Of a stretch of 41,989 nt of DNA, positions 35,307 to 41,989 are shown piece after piece (positions within the stretch are counted from its first letter, which is position 1; each line of letters begins with the position of its first letter). The notes under the pieces are model-generated. The model worked only from the letters and a program-made list of their open reading frames with translations. It did no database searches and was not told the origin of the DNA. The position numbers and the translations under genes were made by a program. The stretch lies in assembly GCA_003131315.1 (NCBI GenBank), contig PKUV01000041.1, positions 59,344 through 101,332 on the forward strand. The letters are read 5' to 3'. This DNA is from Acidobacteriaceae bacterium (GTDB lineage: Bacteria; Acidobacteriota; Terriglobia; Terriglobales; Acidobacteriaceae).

Positions 35307-35801
35307 ATGGGGAATGAACCGCCTCGAAAGCCGAACATTCTGGTGATCGGAATTGGCAATGCCTATCGCAGCGATGATGCTGCAGGGCTGATTGCGGCTC
35401 GGCGAGTCAAAGAGCGAGTGTCCGGGCACTGTTCGGTCATTGAGCACACGGGGGAAGGCGCCGCCCTGATGGAATTGTGGAAGGACGCTGACACAATCAT
35501 TGTGATTGACGCTGTGCGCTCCGGCGCCGCGCCAGGAACCGTAAGCCGCTTCGATGCCAGCCTCCGTCCACTGCCCGTATCGATGTTTCGAAATTCAACT
35601 CACGCCTTCAGTGTTCCAGAGGCAGTCGAGCTGAGCCGCGCTTTGAAACAGTTGCCACGTCAATTGATCGTCTACGGGGTCGAAGCGCAAAACTTCGAGG
35701 CGGGGACCAATCTTTCACCAGCAATCGACTTCGCGATGCAGACCGTCGTGCAACGTGTGCTGCAGGAACTTTCGCAGAACACACCTGATTCACAGACATG
35801 A
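35307..35801 (+). CDS. Hydrogenase maturation protease
   Basis: 164 residues from the ATG at 35307; a TTG at 35277 is less likely. Family pattern: ILVIGIGNAYRSDDAAGLIAA (G-x-G-N and the acidic Ni-sensing site), TIIVIDAVRSG (Asp) and NSTHAFSVPEA (His), the three Ni-contact regions of HyaD/HycI proteases. It cuts the C-terminal extension of the large subunit once Ni is inserted. It lies 39 nt after hydA and overlaps the next small frame by 4 nt. Confidence 0.92.
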   Translation: MGNEPPRKPNILVIGIGNAYRSDDAAGLIAARRVKERVSGHCSVIEHTGEGAALMELWKDADTIIVIDAVRSGAAPGTVSRFDASLRPLPVSMFRNSTHAFSVPEAVELSRALKQLPRQLIVYGVEAQNFEAGTNLSPAIDFAMQTVVQRVLQELSQNTPDSQT

Positions 35802-35959
35802 CCTTGTATTCCCGATTGCCGCTACAGGCCCCGCTTGTTCCTCAGCTCGACCCTGTGCCGGGAATCACAGTCAACCGTGCTCCAGATCACTTCACCTTCC
35901 AGGATCGAATAGTAGGGTCGTTACTTGGCGCGTGGGCCAATTTGCATGTCCCGTTTTGA
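35798..35959 (+). CDS. Putative small protein coupled to hydrogenase protease
   Basis: 53 residues, MTLYSRLPLQAPLVPQLDPV to LLGAWANLHVPF. Its ATG overlaps the protease TGA (ATGA), the same junction as elsewhere in the operon, which argues for translation. No domain is recognised. It may instead be the decayed start of a larger gene. Between 35960 and 36008 the phrase ACGGTC(A/G)GTAAC occurs twice in tandem. Confidence 0.4.
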   Translation: MTLYSRLPLQAPLVPQLDPVPGITVNRAPDHFTFQDRIVGSLLGAWANLHVPF

Positions 35960-36008
35960 CGGTCAGTAACGGTCGGTAACTGAGGGATGGCCTCGAGGAG
36001 GTCAGGCC

Positions 36009-36380
36009 ACGTCACATAAAAATCGCGACATTCTTGAAATCCTGCGGTTCGAGTTGAAACTCGTGGAAGGCGGCGGGTATGGTCGCTCGCCACATGCGCT
36101 ATGGCGCGCCCGGTACATTTTTGAAGATTCTCCGAGCTGCCTGAATTTTAACGATCCCGCCCGGCCGCATCCTTGCAGCGAATGCCTGCTGACGCAGCTT
36201 GTTCCCGCCGAACTTCGCGAGCAAGATGTGCCGTGCCGATTCATTCCGCTGAACGACAAAGGTCACACCGTCGACTCCCTCTACCGCACCGGCACACAAG
36301 TAGAGATGGAAGAGGCCCTTCGCGACTGGTTATGCCGGGAAATCGGCCGGATCGAAACGGAACAAACACAAGGGCGATAG
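36009..36380 (+). CDS. Conserved-looking small protein with apparent ACG start
   Basis: 123 residues if begun at the ACG at 36009, which lies 7 nt after a perfect AGGAGG (35996-36001); no ATG, GTG or TTG lies in the open frame between the upstream stop (35967-35969) and a TTG at 36054. Reading from ACG gives xSHKNRDILEILRFELKLVE then GGGYGRSPHALWRARYIFED, continuous with the rest, so the true start seems to be here. A CxxC-like cluster (SCLNF, HPCSEC) could bind metal. It is the last gene of the hydrogenase operon; function not recognised. Confidence 0.7.
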   Translation, partial: TSHKNRDILEILRFELKLVEGGGYGRSPHALWRARYIFEDSPSCLNFNDPARPHPCSECLLTQLVPAELREQDVPCRFIPLNDKGHTVDSLYRTGTQVEMEEALRDWLCREIGRIETEQTQGR

Positions 36381-36439
36381 TGGGTGCAGGCTGGCGGCGT
36401 TCTGGAATCGCGCAAACACGGAACCGAAAGTCCCGGTGG

Positions 36440-37153
36440 TCAGGAGCTGGCCATTTTTTCCAGCGCGGCTTTGTTGCGGATGATCAGGGTCGCGCCCTTT
36501 AATTGCAGGAGTTGTTTCTTCTTAAACTGCGAGAACAAGCGGCTGACGGTCTCACGGGTCGTGCCGATCATTTCGGCGATTTCCTCATGCGTCAGCTTCA
36601 GCTTCACCTGCAGCGGATCGCCATTGCCCGGTGAATTGGACCATCCCAGCAGTAATTTTGCGAATCTCTCGGAAGGGGAGTTGGTGAGTCCCAGGGTGCG
36701 GATCCCTTCGTACGCCGTGTAGTAATTGCGGCTTAGCTGCTCCGCCACGCGCACAGCCACTTCTCCATGTTCACGCAAGAAGTGTAGCAAAGCATCCCGG
36801 GTAATGAAATTTGCCTGGCCCGGCTCGATCATCTCGGCGGTCACTTCGTAAGGCCGATTGGAAATCGTGGCGCTGAGCCCAAGAACATCTCCCGCTTCCG
36901 AGATTTTGGTGATGACGGTTTTGCCCTCCGCCGATGACGTCGAAAGCTTCGCTTTCCCCGTGCAAAGCACAAATACCCCACGTGGCTGCTGTCCCTCGAT
37001 AAACAACATCGCGGATTTTGGGTAGACCGCGGTGGATTTGATCTCATTCAACCTCTGCAACGCGGCCACCGGCAGATTGCAGAACAAATGTTCCTCCCGC
37101 ATCGGGCAGGCGAGACAGTTGTCGAGGATATTCAGCCCGTAGGGAGCGCGCAT
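36440..37153 (-). CDS. Crp/Fnr family transcriptional regulator
   Basis: 237 residues. N-terminal Cys motif CLAC-x8-C (C13, C16, C25), a cNMP-type beta-roll (about 35-130) and a C-terminal winged helix. The recognition helix GTTRETVSRLFSQF has Arg-Glu-x-x-x-Arg in the positions that read TGTGA in Escherichia coli Crp. A fourth Cys (FVLC) exists but the spacing differs from Fnr, so an oxygen-sensing cluster is only a possibility. It is convergent with the hydrogenase operon and divergent from osmC; a matching box lies in that gap. Confidence 0.93.
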   Translation of the reverse strand: MRAPYGLNILDNCLACPMREEHLFCNLPVAALQRLNEIKSTAVYPKSAMLFIEGQQPRGVFVLCTGKAKLSTSSAEGKTVITKISEAGDVLGLSATISNRPYEVTAEMIEPGQANFITRDALLHFLREHGEVAVRVAEQLSRNYYTAYEGIRTLGLTNSPSERFAKLLLGWSNSPGNGDPLQVKLKLTHEEIAEMIGTTRETVSRLFSQFKKKQLLQLKGATLIIRNKAALEKMASS

Positions 37154-37193
37154 TCACCACCGCTTTCAGCAAAAATTGTATCACTGATCGCCC

Positions 37194-37209
37194 CGTGATC
37201 AGGATCACA
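37194..37209. promoter_or_regulatory. Crp/Fnr-type box in the crp/osmC divergent gap
   Basis: CGTGA-TCAGGA-TCACA, one base off TGTGA-N6-TCACA. It sits 41 nt before the regulator's own ATG and 128 nt before osmC, suggesting autoregulation and control of osmC. Confidence 0.65.
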
Positions 37210-37336
37210 AATAGCCGTGACTTCAAGCATGGTCTCCAAAGCCCTCTGCGAGGAGAATCTAGACGCACGGGGGTTCTGGGAGCCGTGTAGATGGAGGTCT
37301 CCATGAGCACCGCAAGCGAAGGAAGGGGATAACACC

Positions 37337-37849
37337 ATGGAAGAAGCACATCGGTTTCAAGTAGTTGCCTGGTGGGCCTCTGGCCGGACTGGCATTGCAA
37401 AATCCAGTTCCGCGCCCAACGCGATCCATTTCACTTCGCCGCCTGCTTTTGGCGGCTTGGAAGGCAGGTGGACACCTGAGGACTTGCTGCTCTGCGCGGT
37501 CGCCAGTTGCTATACGACCACGTTTCGGACACTCGCGGAATACTCCAAGTTCCAGTACACCGACCTGCAGGTGGAAGTGGAAAGCGCGATAAGCAAGGCT
37601 GACACAGGCTATAACTTCGGCGAAGTGTTCATTCGCGCCAATCTATTGATTCCGCAAGAAGAGGAACGGGCACGGGCCATCAAGCTCTTGCACAAAGCCA
37701 AGGGGCTATGCCTGGTGTCTCGCGCTCTCGCGATCGAACAGCGATTTGAACCACGCGTGCAGGTGGGTGAACCACGAGTGGAAGTTGACCAACCTTTGTC
37801 GGTTTCTGGCCGAGGGGACGGTTATAGATCAAACCCGAAAGCGCAATGA
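37337..37849 (+). CDS. OsmC family peroxiredoxin-like protein
   Basis: 170 residues; AAGGGGA 7 nt upstream of the ATG. Two active-site Cys are in the expected places: CAVASCYTTTFRTLAEY (Cys near 57) and KGLCLVSRAL (Cys near 123), which reduce organic hydroperoxides in OsmC/Ohr proteins. GGLEGRWTPEDLLLCAVASC is the family core. The C-terminal tail after about 140 is extra and hydrophilic. Grouping with UspA and the Crp regulator marks it as a stress gene. Confidence 0.92.
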   Translation: MEEAHRFQVVAWWASGRTGIAKSSSAPNAIHFTSPPAFGGLEGRWTPEDLLLCAVASCYTTTFRTLAEYSKFQYTDLQVEVESAISKADTGYNFGEVFIRANLLIPQEEERARAIKLLHKAKGLCLVSRALAIEQRFEPRVQVGEPRVEVDQPLSVSGRGDGYRSNPKAQ

Positions 37850-37924
37850 TTGTCGTGCTTGCCAGAGCTGCTGCATGACCTAGCCACCACGGAGGGGTGA
37901 CAGCCCCAAGGATGCGGTCACCTT

Positions 37925-37949
37925 CTCCAGCAGAAACGTTTCTCTGGAG
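37925..37949 (+). promoter_or_regulatory. Inverted repeat covering the uspA ribosome binding site
   Basis: CTCCAG (37925-37930) and CTGGAG (37944-37949) flank the palindrome AGAAACGTTTCT. In mRNA this forms a hairpin whose 3' arm contains most of the GGAGG used by the GTG at 37957, so it could hide the site. As DNA it could be an operator. Confidence 0.5.
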
Positions 37950-37956
37950 GTGTCTT

Positions 37957-38871
37957 GTGCACACAGTGGAAGCGGGTAGGCGGATCGCCCTCAAAAACAT
38001 CTTGTTTGCCACTGACTTTTCACCATGCTCGAATGCAGCGCTACCCTATGCCTTGTCTGTCGCGCGCCGGTATGGGGCAACGTTACATGCGGCCCATGTC
38101 ATGCCCACCAAGGCCGAGATGGTACTCATGTCGCCGGAAAGCTGGCCGACGGTGGCCGAGGAAGAAGACAAGAGGATACAAGCGTATATCGACCAGCTTG
38201 AGACGCAGTTCCAGGGACTCCCTCACCACGTGCTGACGCCGAGAGGCAAGGTCGCGGATGCACTCGCCCAGATCGTCGAAGAACGTGAGATTGATTTGCT
38301 CGTGCTCGGCACTCACGGCCGCTCGGGCGTTGGCAAACTATTCCTGGGTTCTGTCGCCGAGGAAGTTTTCCGGCGCACTGCTTGTCCGGTTCTGAGCGTA
38401 GGACCGAATGTGTCCTCGAAACCGGACGGCGAGATTCAATTTCAGCATATTGTGTTCGCAACAGATTTTAGTGAAGACTCCTTGGCCGCGTTACCCTATG
38501 CCGTCTCCCTAGCCGAGGAAGATCAGGCACAACTAGCCTTGCTCCACGTGGTCGAGCAACCCGCCGCAGGCATCGCGGACCTGGAGAAAGTCAAGGCATC
38601 CCTAATGCGCCGTCTTAAAGGACTCGTGCCACCTGAAGCTGAGCCATGGTGCCATGCGCAATGCTTGCTCGAGTTCGGCCGGCAGTTCGCCCCGCCGGCG
38701 GAGCGGATTCTGGAAATCGCAGGAGATCAGGCAGCGGATTTGATTGTTCTCGGTGTGCGCCCCGTGCATAGCAAGCTGGGGCTTGTCACACACCTGGCTA
38801 GCACCACGGCCCATATCTTGACTCGGGCTGCGTGCCCGGTACTGACCGTGCGTGGCGGATACGCCAACTGA
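37957..38871 (+). CDS. Tandem universal stress protein (UspA)
   Basis: 304 residues from the GTG at 37957, set by GGAGGT 5 nt upstream; the frame is open from 37897. Two Usp domains: first about 10-140 (KNILFATDFSPCSNAALPYA, then LVLGTHGRSGVGKLFLGSVAEEV with ATP-binding G-x2-G-x9-G), second about 160-300 (HIVFATDFSEDSLAALPYA, then LIVLGVRPVHSKLGLVTHLASTTAHILTRA, in which the ATP loop is altered). Such proteins aid survival under starvation or low oxygen. It follows osmC by 107 nt and may be cotranscribed. Confidence 0.94.
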   Translation: MHTVEAGRRIALKNILFATDFSPCSNAALPYALSVARRYGATLHAAHVMPTKAEMVLMSPESWPTVAEEEDKRIQAYIDQLETQFQGLPHHVLTPRGKVADALAQIVEEREIDLLVLGTHGRSGVGKLFLGSVAEEVFRRTACPVLSVGPNVSSKPDGEIQFQHIVFATDFSEDSLAALPYAVSLAEEDQAQLALLHVVEQPAAGIADLEKVKASLMRRLKGLVPPEAEPWCHAQCLLEFGRQFAPPAERILEIAGDQAADLIVLGVRPVHSKLGLVTHLASTTAHILTRAACPVLTVRGGYAN

Positions 38872-38885
38872 GCCAGCGGTAGCAG

Positions 38886-39125
38886 CCTATGGTGCAGCTT
38901 GAATCCCGTGGTCCAGCGCCTGAAGGCGGATTCATTACTAATGCGCTTTCGGCACGCCTGAAGAGGCTGCGGAAAAAGTCGATTTTCGATGCCCGGCCCC
39001 TAAAGGGGCATCTGGTTTCTAAGAACTTTTGGCCTCGCTAAAGCGATGCCCTGATACGAAACCGGAGTTTTTCCGCCGCCTGTAAAGGCGTGCCCTGATA
39101 CGAAATCCAACTCGCGCCACGGACT
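38886..39125. repeat. Array of short palindromic repeats before the acetyl-CoA synthetase gene
   Basis: Includes GCGCCTGAAGGCG (about 38917), GCCCCTAAAGGGGC (about 38997), CGCTAAAGCG, and two inverted CGTATCAGGGC phrases (read CCCTGATACGAAA, about 39048 and 39092). Related to 23861-23984. No gene is supported in 38872-39200. Confidence 0.65.
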
Positions 39126-39200
39126 GCTAACCATTCGCCGATAGTCTATCCTTGAGATGGCGGTCTCCGCCGCGGCAAGATTGAGGGACGAGGAGCTTTT

Positions 39201-41954
39201 ATGAGTTCGACCGAGGCTGGTCTCGTGGGACGACCGCCGAATGAAGAGAAACAGACAGCACCAGAGAGATACGGCCTGGACGCAGTGTTTGCTCCAAACT
39301 CGGTGGCCGTCATTGGCGCGACCAGTCGTCCCGGCACCGTAGGCCGCGCCGTTCTGGAGAACCTGCTGCGCGGGAAATTTCAAGGAAAAGTGTATGCCGT
39401 CAACGCGAAGCATCCGGAAGTGCTGGGGCTCAAAACCTACGGGAGCATTCGCGACATCCGTGGGCCTGTGGATTTGGCTATAGTTGCCACCCCGGCGGCG
39501 ACGGTCCCGCAGCTCATTGGAGAGTGCGTGGATGCCGGCGCCAAGTCCGCGGTTGTGATTTCTGCTGGATTCAGGGAACACGGTTCGGACGGCGCTGCAC
39601 TCGAACAGCAAATTCAAGAACAGTTGCGGCGCGGTTCCATGCCCTTGATTGGCCCAAACTGCCTGGGCATTATGAACCCGACGATCGGGTTGAATGCCAC
39701 TTTCGTCAAAGATGCGCCCAGGGCGGGCAACGTCGCGTTCCTGAGTCAAAGTGGAGCGCTTTTGGTCGCGATTCTCGACTGGAGCGACCACGAACAAGTT
39801 GGCTTCAGCGCGATCGTCTCTACCGGTTCGATGCTGGATGTTGATTGGGGCGATTTGATCTACTACTTTGGCGACGACCCGCACACCAAGGCCATCCTGA
39901 TCTACATGGAATCCGTGGGAGATGCGCGGTCGTTCTTGTCCGCAGCGCGTGAAGTCGCACTCACCAAGCCGATCATCGTAATCAAGGCCGGTCGATCGCA
40001 AGAGGCTTCGCGCGCTGCGGCTTCACATACCGGGGCGCTCACGGGCAGCGACGAAGTGTTGGAGGCGGCCTTCCGCCGGTCGGGAGTTTTGCGGGTGCAT
40101 AATATCGCGGATCTTTTCTATATGGCGGAAGTGCTCGGCAGACAACCCCGCCCCAAGGGCCCGCGGCTTACGATCCTGACCAATGCGGGCGGCCCTGCGG
40201 TTTTAGCCACGGACTCGCTGGTGGCCAATGGTGGAGAACTGGCCGAGCTTTCTCCAGAGAGCCTGCGGCGCCTGGATGAGTTCCTCCCTGCCCACTGGAG
40301 TCATAACAATCCCATTGACGTTCTCGCCGATACTGATTCCGAGCGCTATGCTCGCGCCCTCGAAATTGCTTCGAAAGACCCGAACAGCGATGGGCTCCTG
40401 GTCATCCTTGTCCCGCAAGCAATGGCCGATCCTTTGCAGGTTGCAGAACGCTTGAAACCTTACGCCAAACAATATGGCAAGCCCCTGCTCGCCAGCTGGA
40501 TGGGAGGAAACAGTGTTGCCGCCGGCGAAGCTGCCCTGAATTCGGCGGGCATTCCAACCTTTCCTTTTCCCGATACAGCGGCGCGGGCTTTCACGTACAT
40601 GTGGCGCTACACGTACAACCTCCGCGGACTCTACGAGACTCCCACACTGGCTGACCAATCTGAGCTGGAGGGCGCATCCCGCAATCGGGTCGAGCAAATC
40701 ATTCAGAATGCGCGAAAGCAGGGCCGCGTTCTGCTCACCGAGTTGGAATCGAAGCAGTTGTTGTCGCTTTACGGCATCCCCACGGTGGAGACGCGCGCTG
40801 CGGCCAGCGAGGACGAGGCGGCCACGATTGCTTCGGAGCTGGGCTTTCCGGTGGTGCTGAAAGTCTTTTCCGAAACCATCACGCACAAGACGGATGTTGG
40901 CGGAGTCAAACTGAACTTGCAAGATGAAGCGGCGGTCCGCTCTGCCTATCGCGCCATCCAGTCTTCCGTGGCGGAGAAAGCTGGCCCTGACCAATTTTCG
41001 GGCGTCACGGTGCAGCCGATGGTGAAGCTCGATGGCTATGAATTAATCCTCGGCAGCAGCGTGGACTCACAGTTTGGGCCCGTCATCCTGTTCGGTTCTG
41101 GTGGCCAGCTGGTCGAAGTGTATCGCGACCGCGCCCTGGCGCTTCCACCACTGAACACGACGCTGGCACATAGGATGATGGAGCAAACACGAATCTTCAC
41201 CGCGCTCCAGGGAGTCCGCGGACGCAAGCCGGTCAACATGGCGGCCCTGGAGACCCTGTTAGTCCGCTTCAGTCAGCTCGTGCTCGAACAGCGATGGATT
41301 GCGGAAATTGACATCAATCCTCTGCTGGCTTCACCGGAGCGCCTGCTGGCCCTCGATGCCAGAATCGTGTTGCACGGGCCCGCCGTAACCCTCGACCAGT
41401 TGCCCAAGCCCGCAATCCGTCCCTATCCCTTACAGTATGTCTCGTCCTGGACAATGAAGGATGGAAATCAGGTTACTATCCGCCCAATCCGCCCCGAAGA
41501 CGAACCGCTGATGGTTAAGTTTCACGAGACGCTTTCCGATCGCAGCGTTTATTTGCGCTACTTCTGCTCCCTCAGCCTGAGTAGGCGTGTGGCGCATGAG
41601 CGACTGTTGCGTATCTGTTTCGGCGATTACGACCGCGAAATAGCGCTGGTCGCCGAGCGCACCGATCCCGGCACGGGAGAGCGCCGGATCATGGCCGTTG
41701 GGCGTATGAACAAGCTTCACGCCAGGAATGAAGCGGAAGTCGCGGTGCTGGTTTCAGATCAGTATCAAAATCTGGGCTTGGGTAATGAATTACTCCGCCG
41801 TGTCGTCCAGATTGCTCGAGATGAAAAGTTAAGCCAGGTGTCCGCGGAAATGTTGCCTGACAACATAGCGATGCAGGCCATCATGAGGCACCTTGGCTTT
41901 CGTGTTCGCGCGGGTGAAGATCTAACTTCGCTCCAGGCCTTCTTGGACCTCTAA
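39201..41954 (+). CDS. ADP-forming acetate-CoA ligase fused to GNAT acetyltransferase
   Basis: 917 residues, ATG with GAGGAG 5 nt upstream. Order of domains: CoA-binding Rossmann (about 30-160, [27 protein letters not shown]), ligase-CoA (about 170-470) with the phospho-His loop [11 protein letters not shown] (H276), ATP-grasp beta part (about 500-720) with the second His in [12 protein letters not shown] (H562), and a C-terminal GNAT domain (about 745-917, [42 protein letters not shown]). It resembles Pat/PatZ-type protein acetyltransferases, but unlike E. coli PatZ the catalytic His is retained, so it may also make ATP from acetyl-CoA. Fits acetate metabolism beside ackA and xfp. Confidence 0.93.
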   Translation: MSSTEAGLVGRPPNEEKQTAPERYGLDAVFAPNSVAVIGATSRPGTVGRAVLENLLRGKFQGKVYAVNAKHPEVLGLKTYGSIRDIRGPVDLAIVATPAATVPQLIGECVDAGAKSAVVISAGFREHGSDGAALEQQIQEQLRRGSMPLIGPNCLGIMNPTIGLNATFVKDAPRAGNVAFLSQSGALLVAILDWSDHEQVGFSAIVSTGSMLDVDWGDLIYYFGDDPHTKAILIYMESVGDARSFLSAAREVALTKPIIVIKAGRSQEASRAAASHTGALTGSDEVLEAAFRRSGVLRVHNIADLFYMAEVLGRQPRPKGPRLTILTNAGGPAVLATDSLVANGGELAELSPESLRRLDEFLPAHWSHNNPIDVLADTDSERYARALEIASKDPNSDGLLVILVPQAMADPLQVAERLKPYAKQYGKPLLASWMGGNSVAAGEAALNSAGIPTFPFPDTAARAFTYMWRYTYNLRGLYETPTLADQSELEGASRNRVEQIIQNARKQGRVLLTELESKQLLSLYGIPTVETRAAASEDEAATIASELGFPVVLKVFSETITHKTDVGGVKLNLQDEAAVRSAYRAIQSSVAEKAGPDQFSGVTVQPMVKLDGYELILGSSVDSQFGPVILFGSGGQLVEVYRDRALALPPLNTTLAHRMMEQTRIFTALQGVRGRKPVNMAALETLLVRFSQLVLEQRWIAEIDINPLLASPERLLALDARIVLHGPAVTLDQLPKPAIRPYPLQYVSSWTMKDGNQVTIRPIRPEDEPLMVKFHETLSDRSVYLRYFCSLSLSRRVAHERLLRICFGDYDREIALVAERTDPGTGERRIMAVGRMNKLHARNEAEVAVLVSDQYQNLGLGNELLRRVVQIARDEKLSQVSAEMLPDNIAMQAIMRHLGFRVRAGEDLTSLQAFLDL

Positions 41955-41989
41955 ACGATTTAGGAGCTAGGGAATCTCTGATTAAGTTC

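Noticed and set aside
36440-37153. Fnr-type oxygen-sensing [4Fe-4S] cluster in the Crp protein
   Set aside because: CxxC and a third Cys exist, but spacing and the fourth Cys differ from Fnr; similar Cys patterns occur in many Crp proteins, so I do not claim it.

Overview
The window looks like chromosomal DNA of an Acidobacteriota member (Terriglobia/Koribacter-like). This rests on gene content (isocitrate lyase, a DUF354 sugar gene, group 3b-type [NiFe]-hydrogenase, phosphoketolase, an ADP-forming acetyl-CoA synthetase fused to GNAT), on moderately high G+C, and on several families of short palindromic intergenic repeats. No database search was possible, so the taxon is an inference.

Region 1 (0.05-12.7 kb, all minus strand) is a surface-polysaccharide locus. 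Read in the direction of transcription it holds a WbpB-like dehydrogenase, isocitrate lyase (an odd metabolic guest), a WbpD-like left-handed beta-helix acetyltransferase, a WbpE-like aminotransferase, a DUF354 protein, an alpha/alpha-toroid protein, a GT2 glycosyltransferase, a YdjC-type deacetylase fused to a second GT2, a FemAB/GNAT-like acyltransferase, a degenerate tRNA-Thr and an asparagine-synthetase-like enzyme lacking the glutaminase cysteine. Most neighbours overlap by 4 nt or sit a few nt apart, as in a translationally coupled operon. The first enzymes fit synthesis of a diacetamido uronic acid; the AsnB-like, FemAB-like and YdjC-like proteins could modify it.

Region 2 (13-24.6 kb) is housekeeping and stress: aroB, a TerC-family membrane protein, a secreted M28 peptidase, an Rrf2-regulated sulfonate/nitrate-type ABC importer with a clear promoter and operator, a PP2C phosphatase, a lipoprotein, a membrane-anchored protein, a PPK2 kinase and a DUF2721 protein. 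The gaps carry inverted-repeat elements, including a 184-bp MITE-like element with 26-bp arms and two heptad-repeat hairpins.

Region 3 (24.7-27 kb) has an Ig-like lipoprotein and the tmRNA gene ssrA (tag ANQQLAYAA), convergent with acetate kinase.

Region 4 (25.6-42 kb) looks like a low-oxygen/energy-limitation survival island: acetate kinase and phosphoketolase (acetyl-phosphate to ATP), an RsbRD-like sensor domain protein, a remnant CoA-transferase, an [NiFe]-hydrogenase operon (beta, cNMP-domain protein, gamma, delta, alpha, maturation protease, two small genes), a Crp/Fnr regulator, OsmC, a tandem UspA protein and the ADP-forming acetyl-CoA synthetase-GNAT fusion. Three TGTGA-N6-TCACA-type boxes lie before the RsbRD-like gene, before the hydrogenase operon and in the crp/osmC divergent gap. 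The Crp protein's recognition helix (RETVSR) is of the type that reads such boxes, so the island may be one regulon under this regulator.
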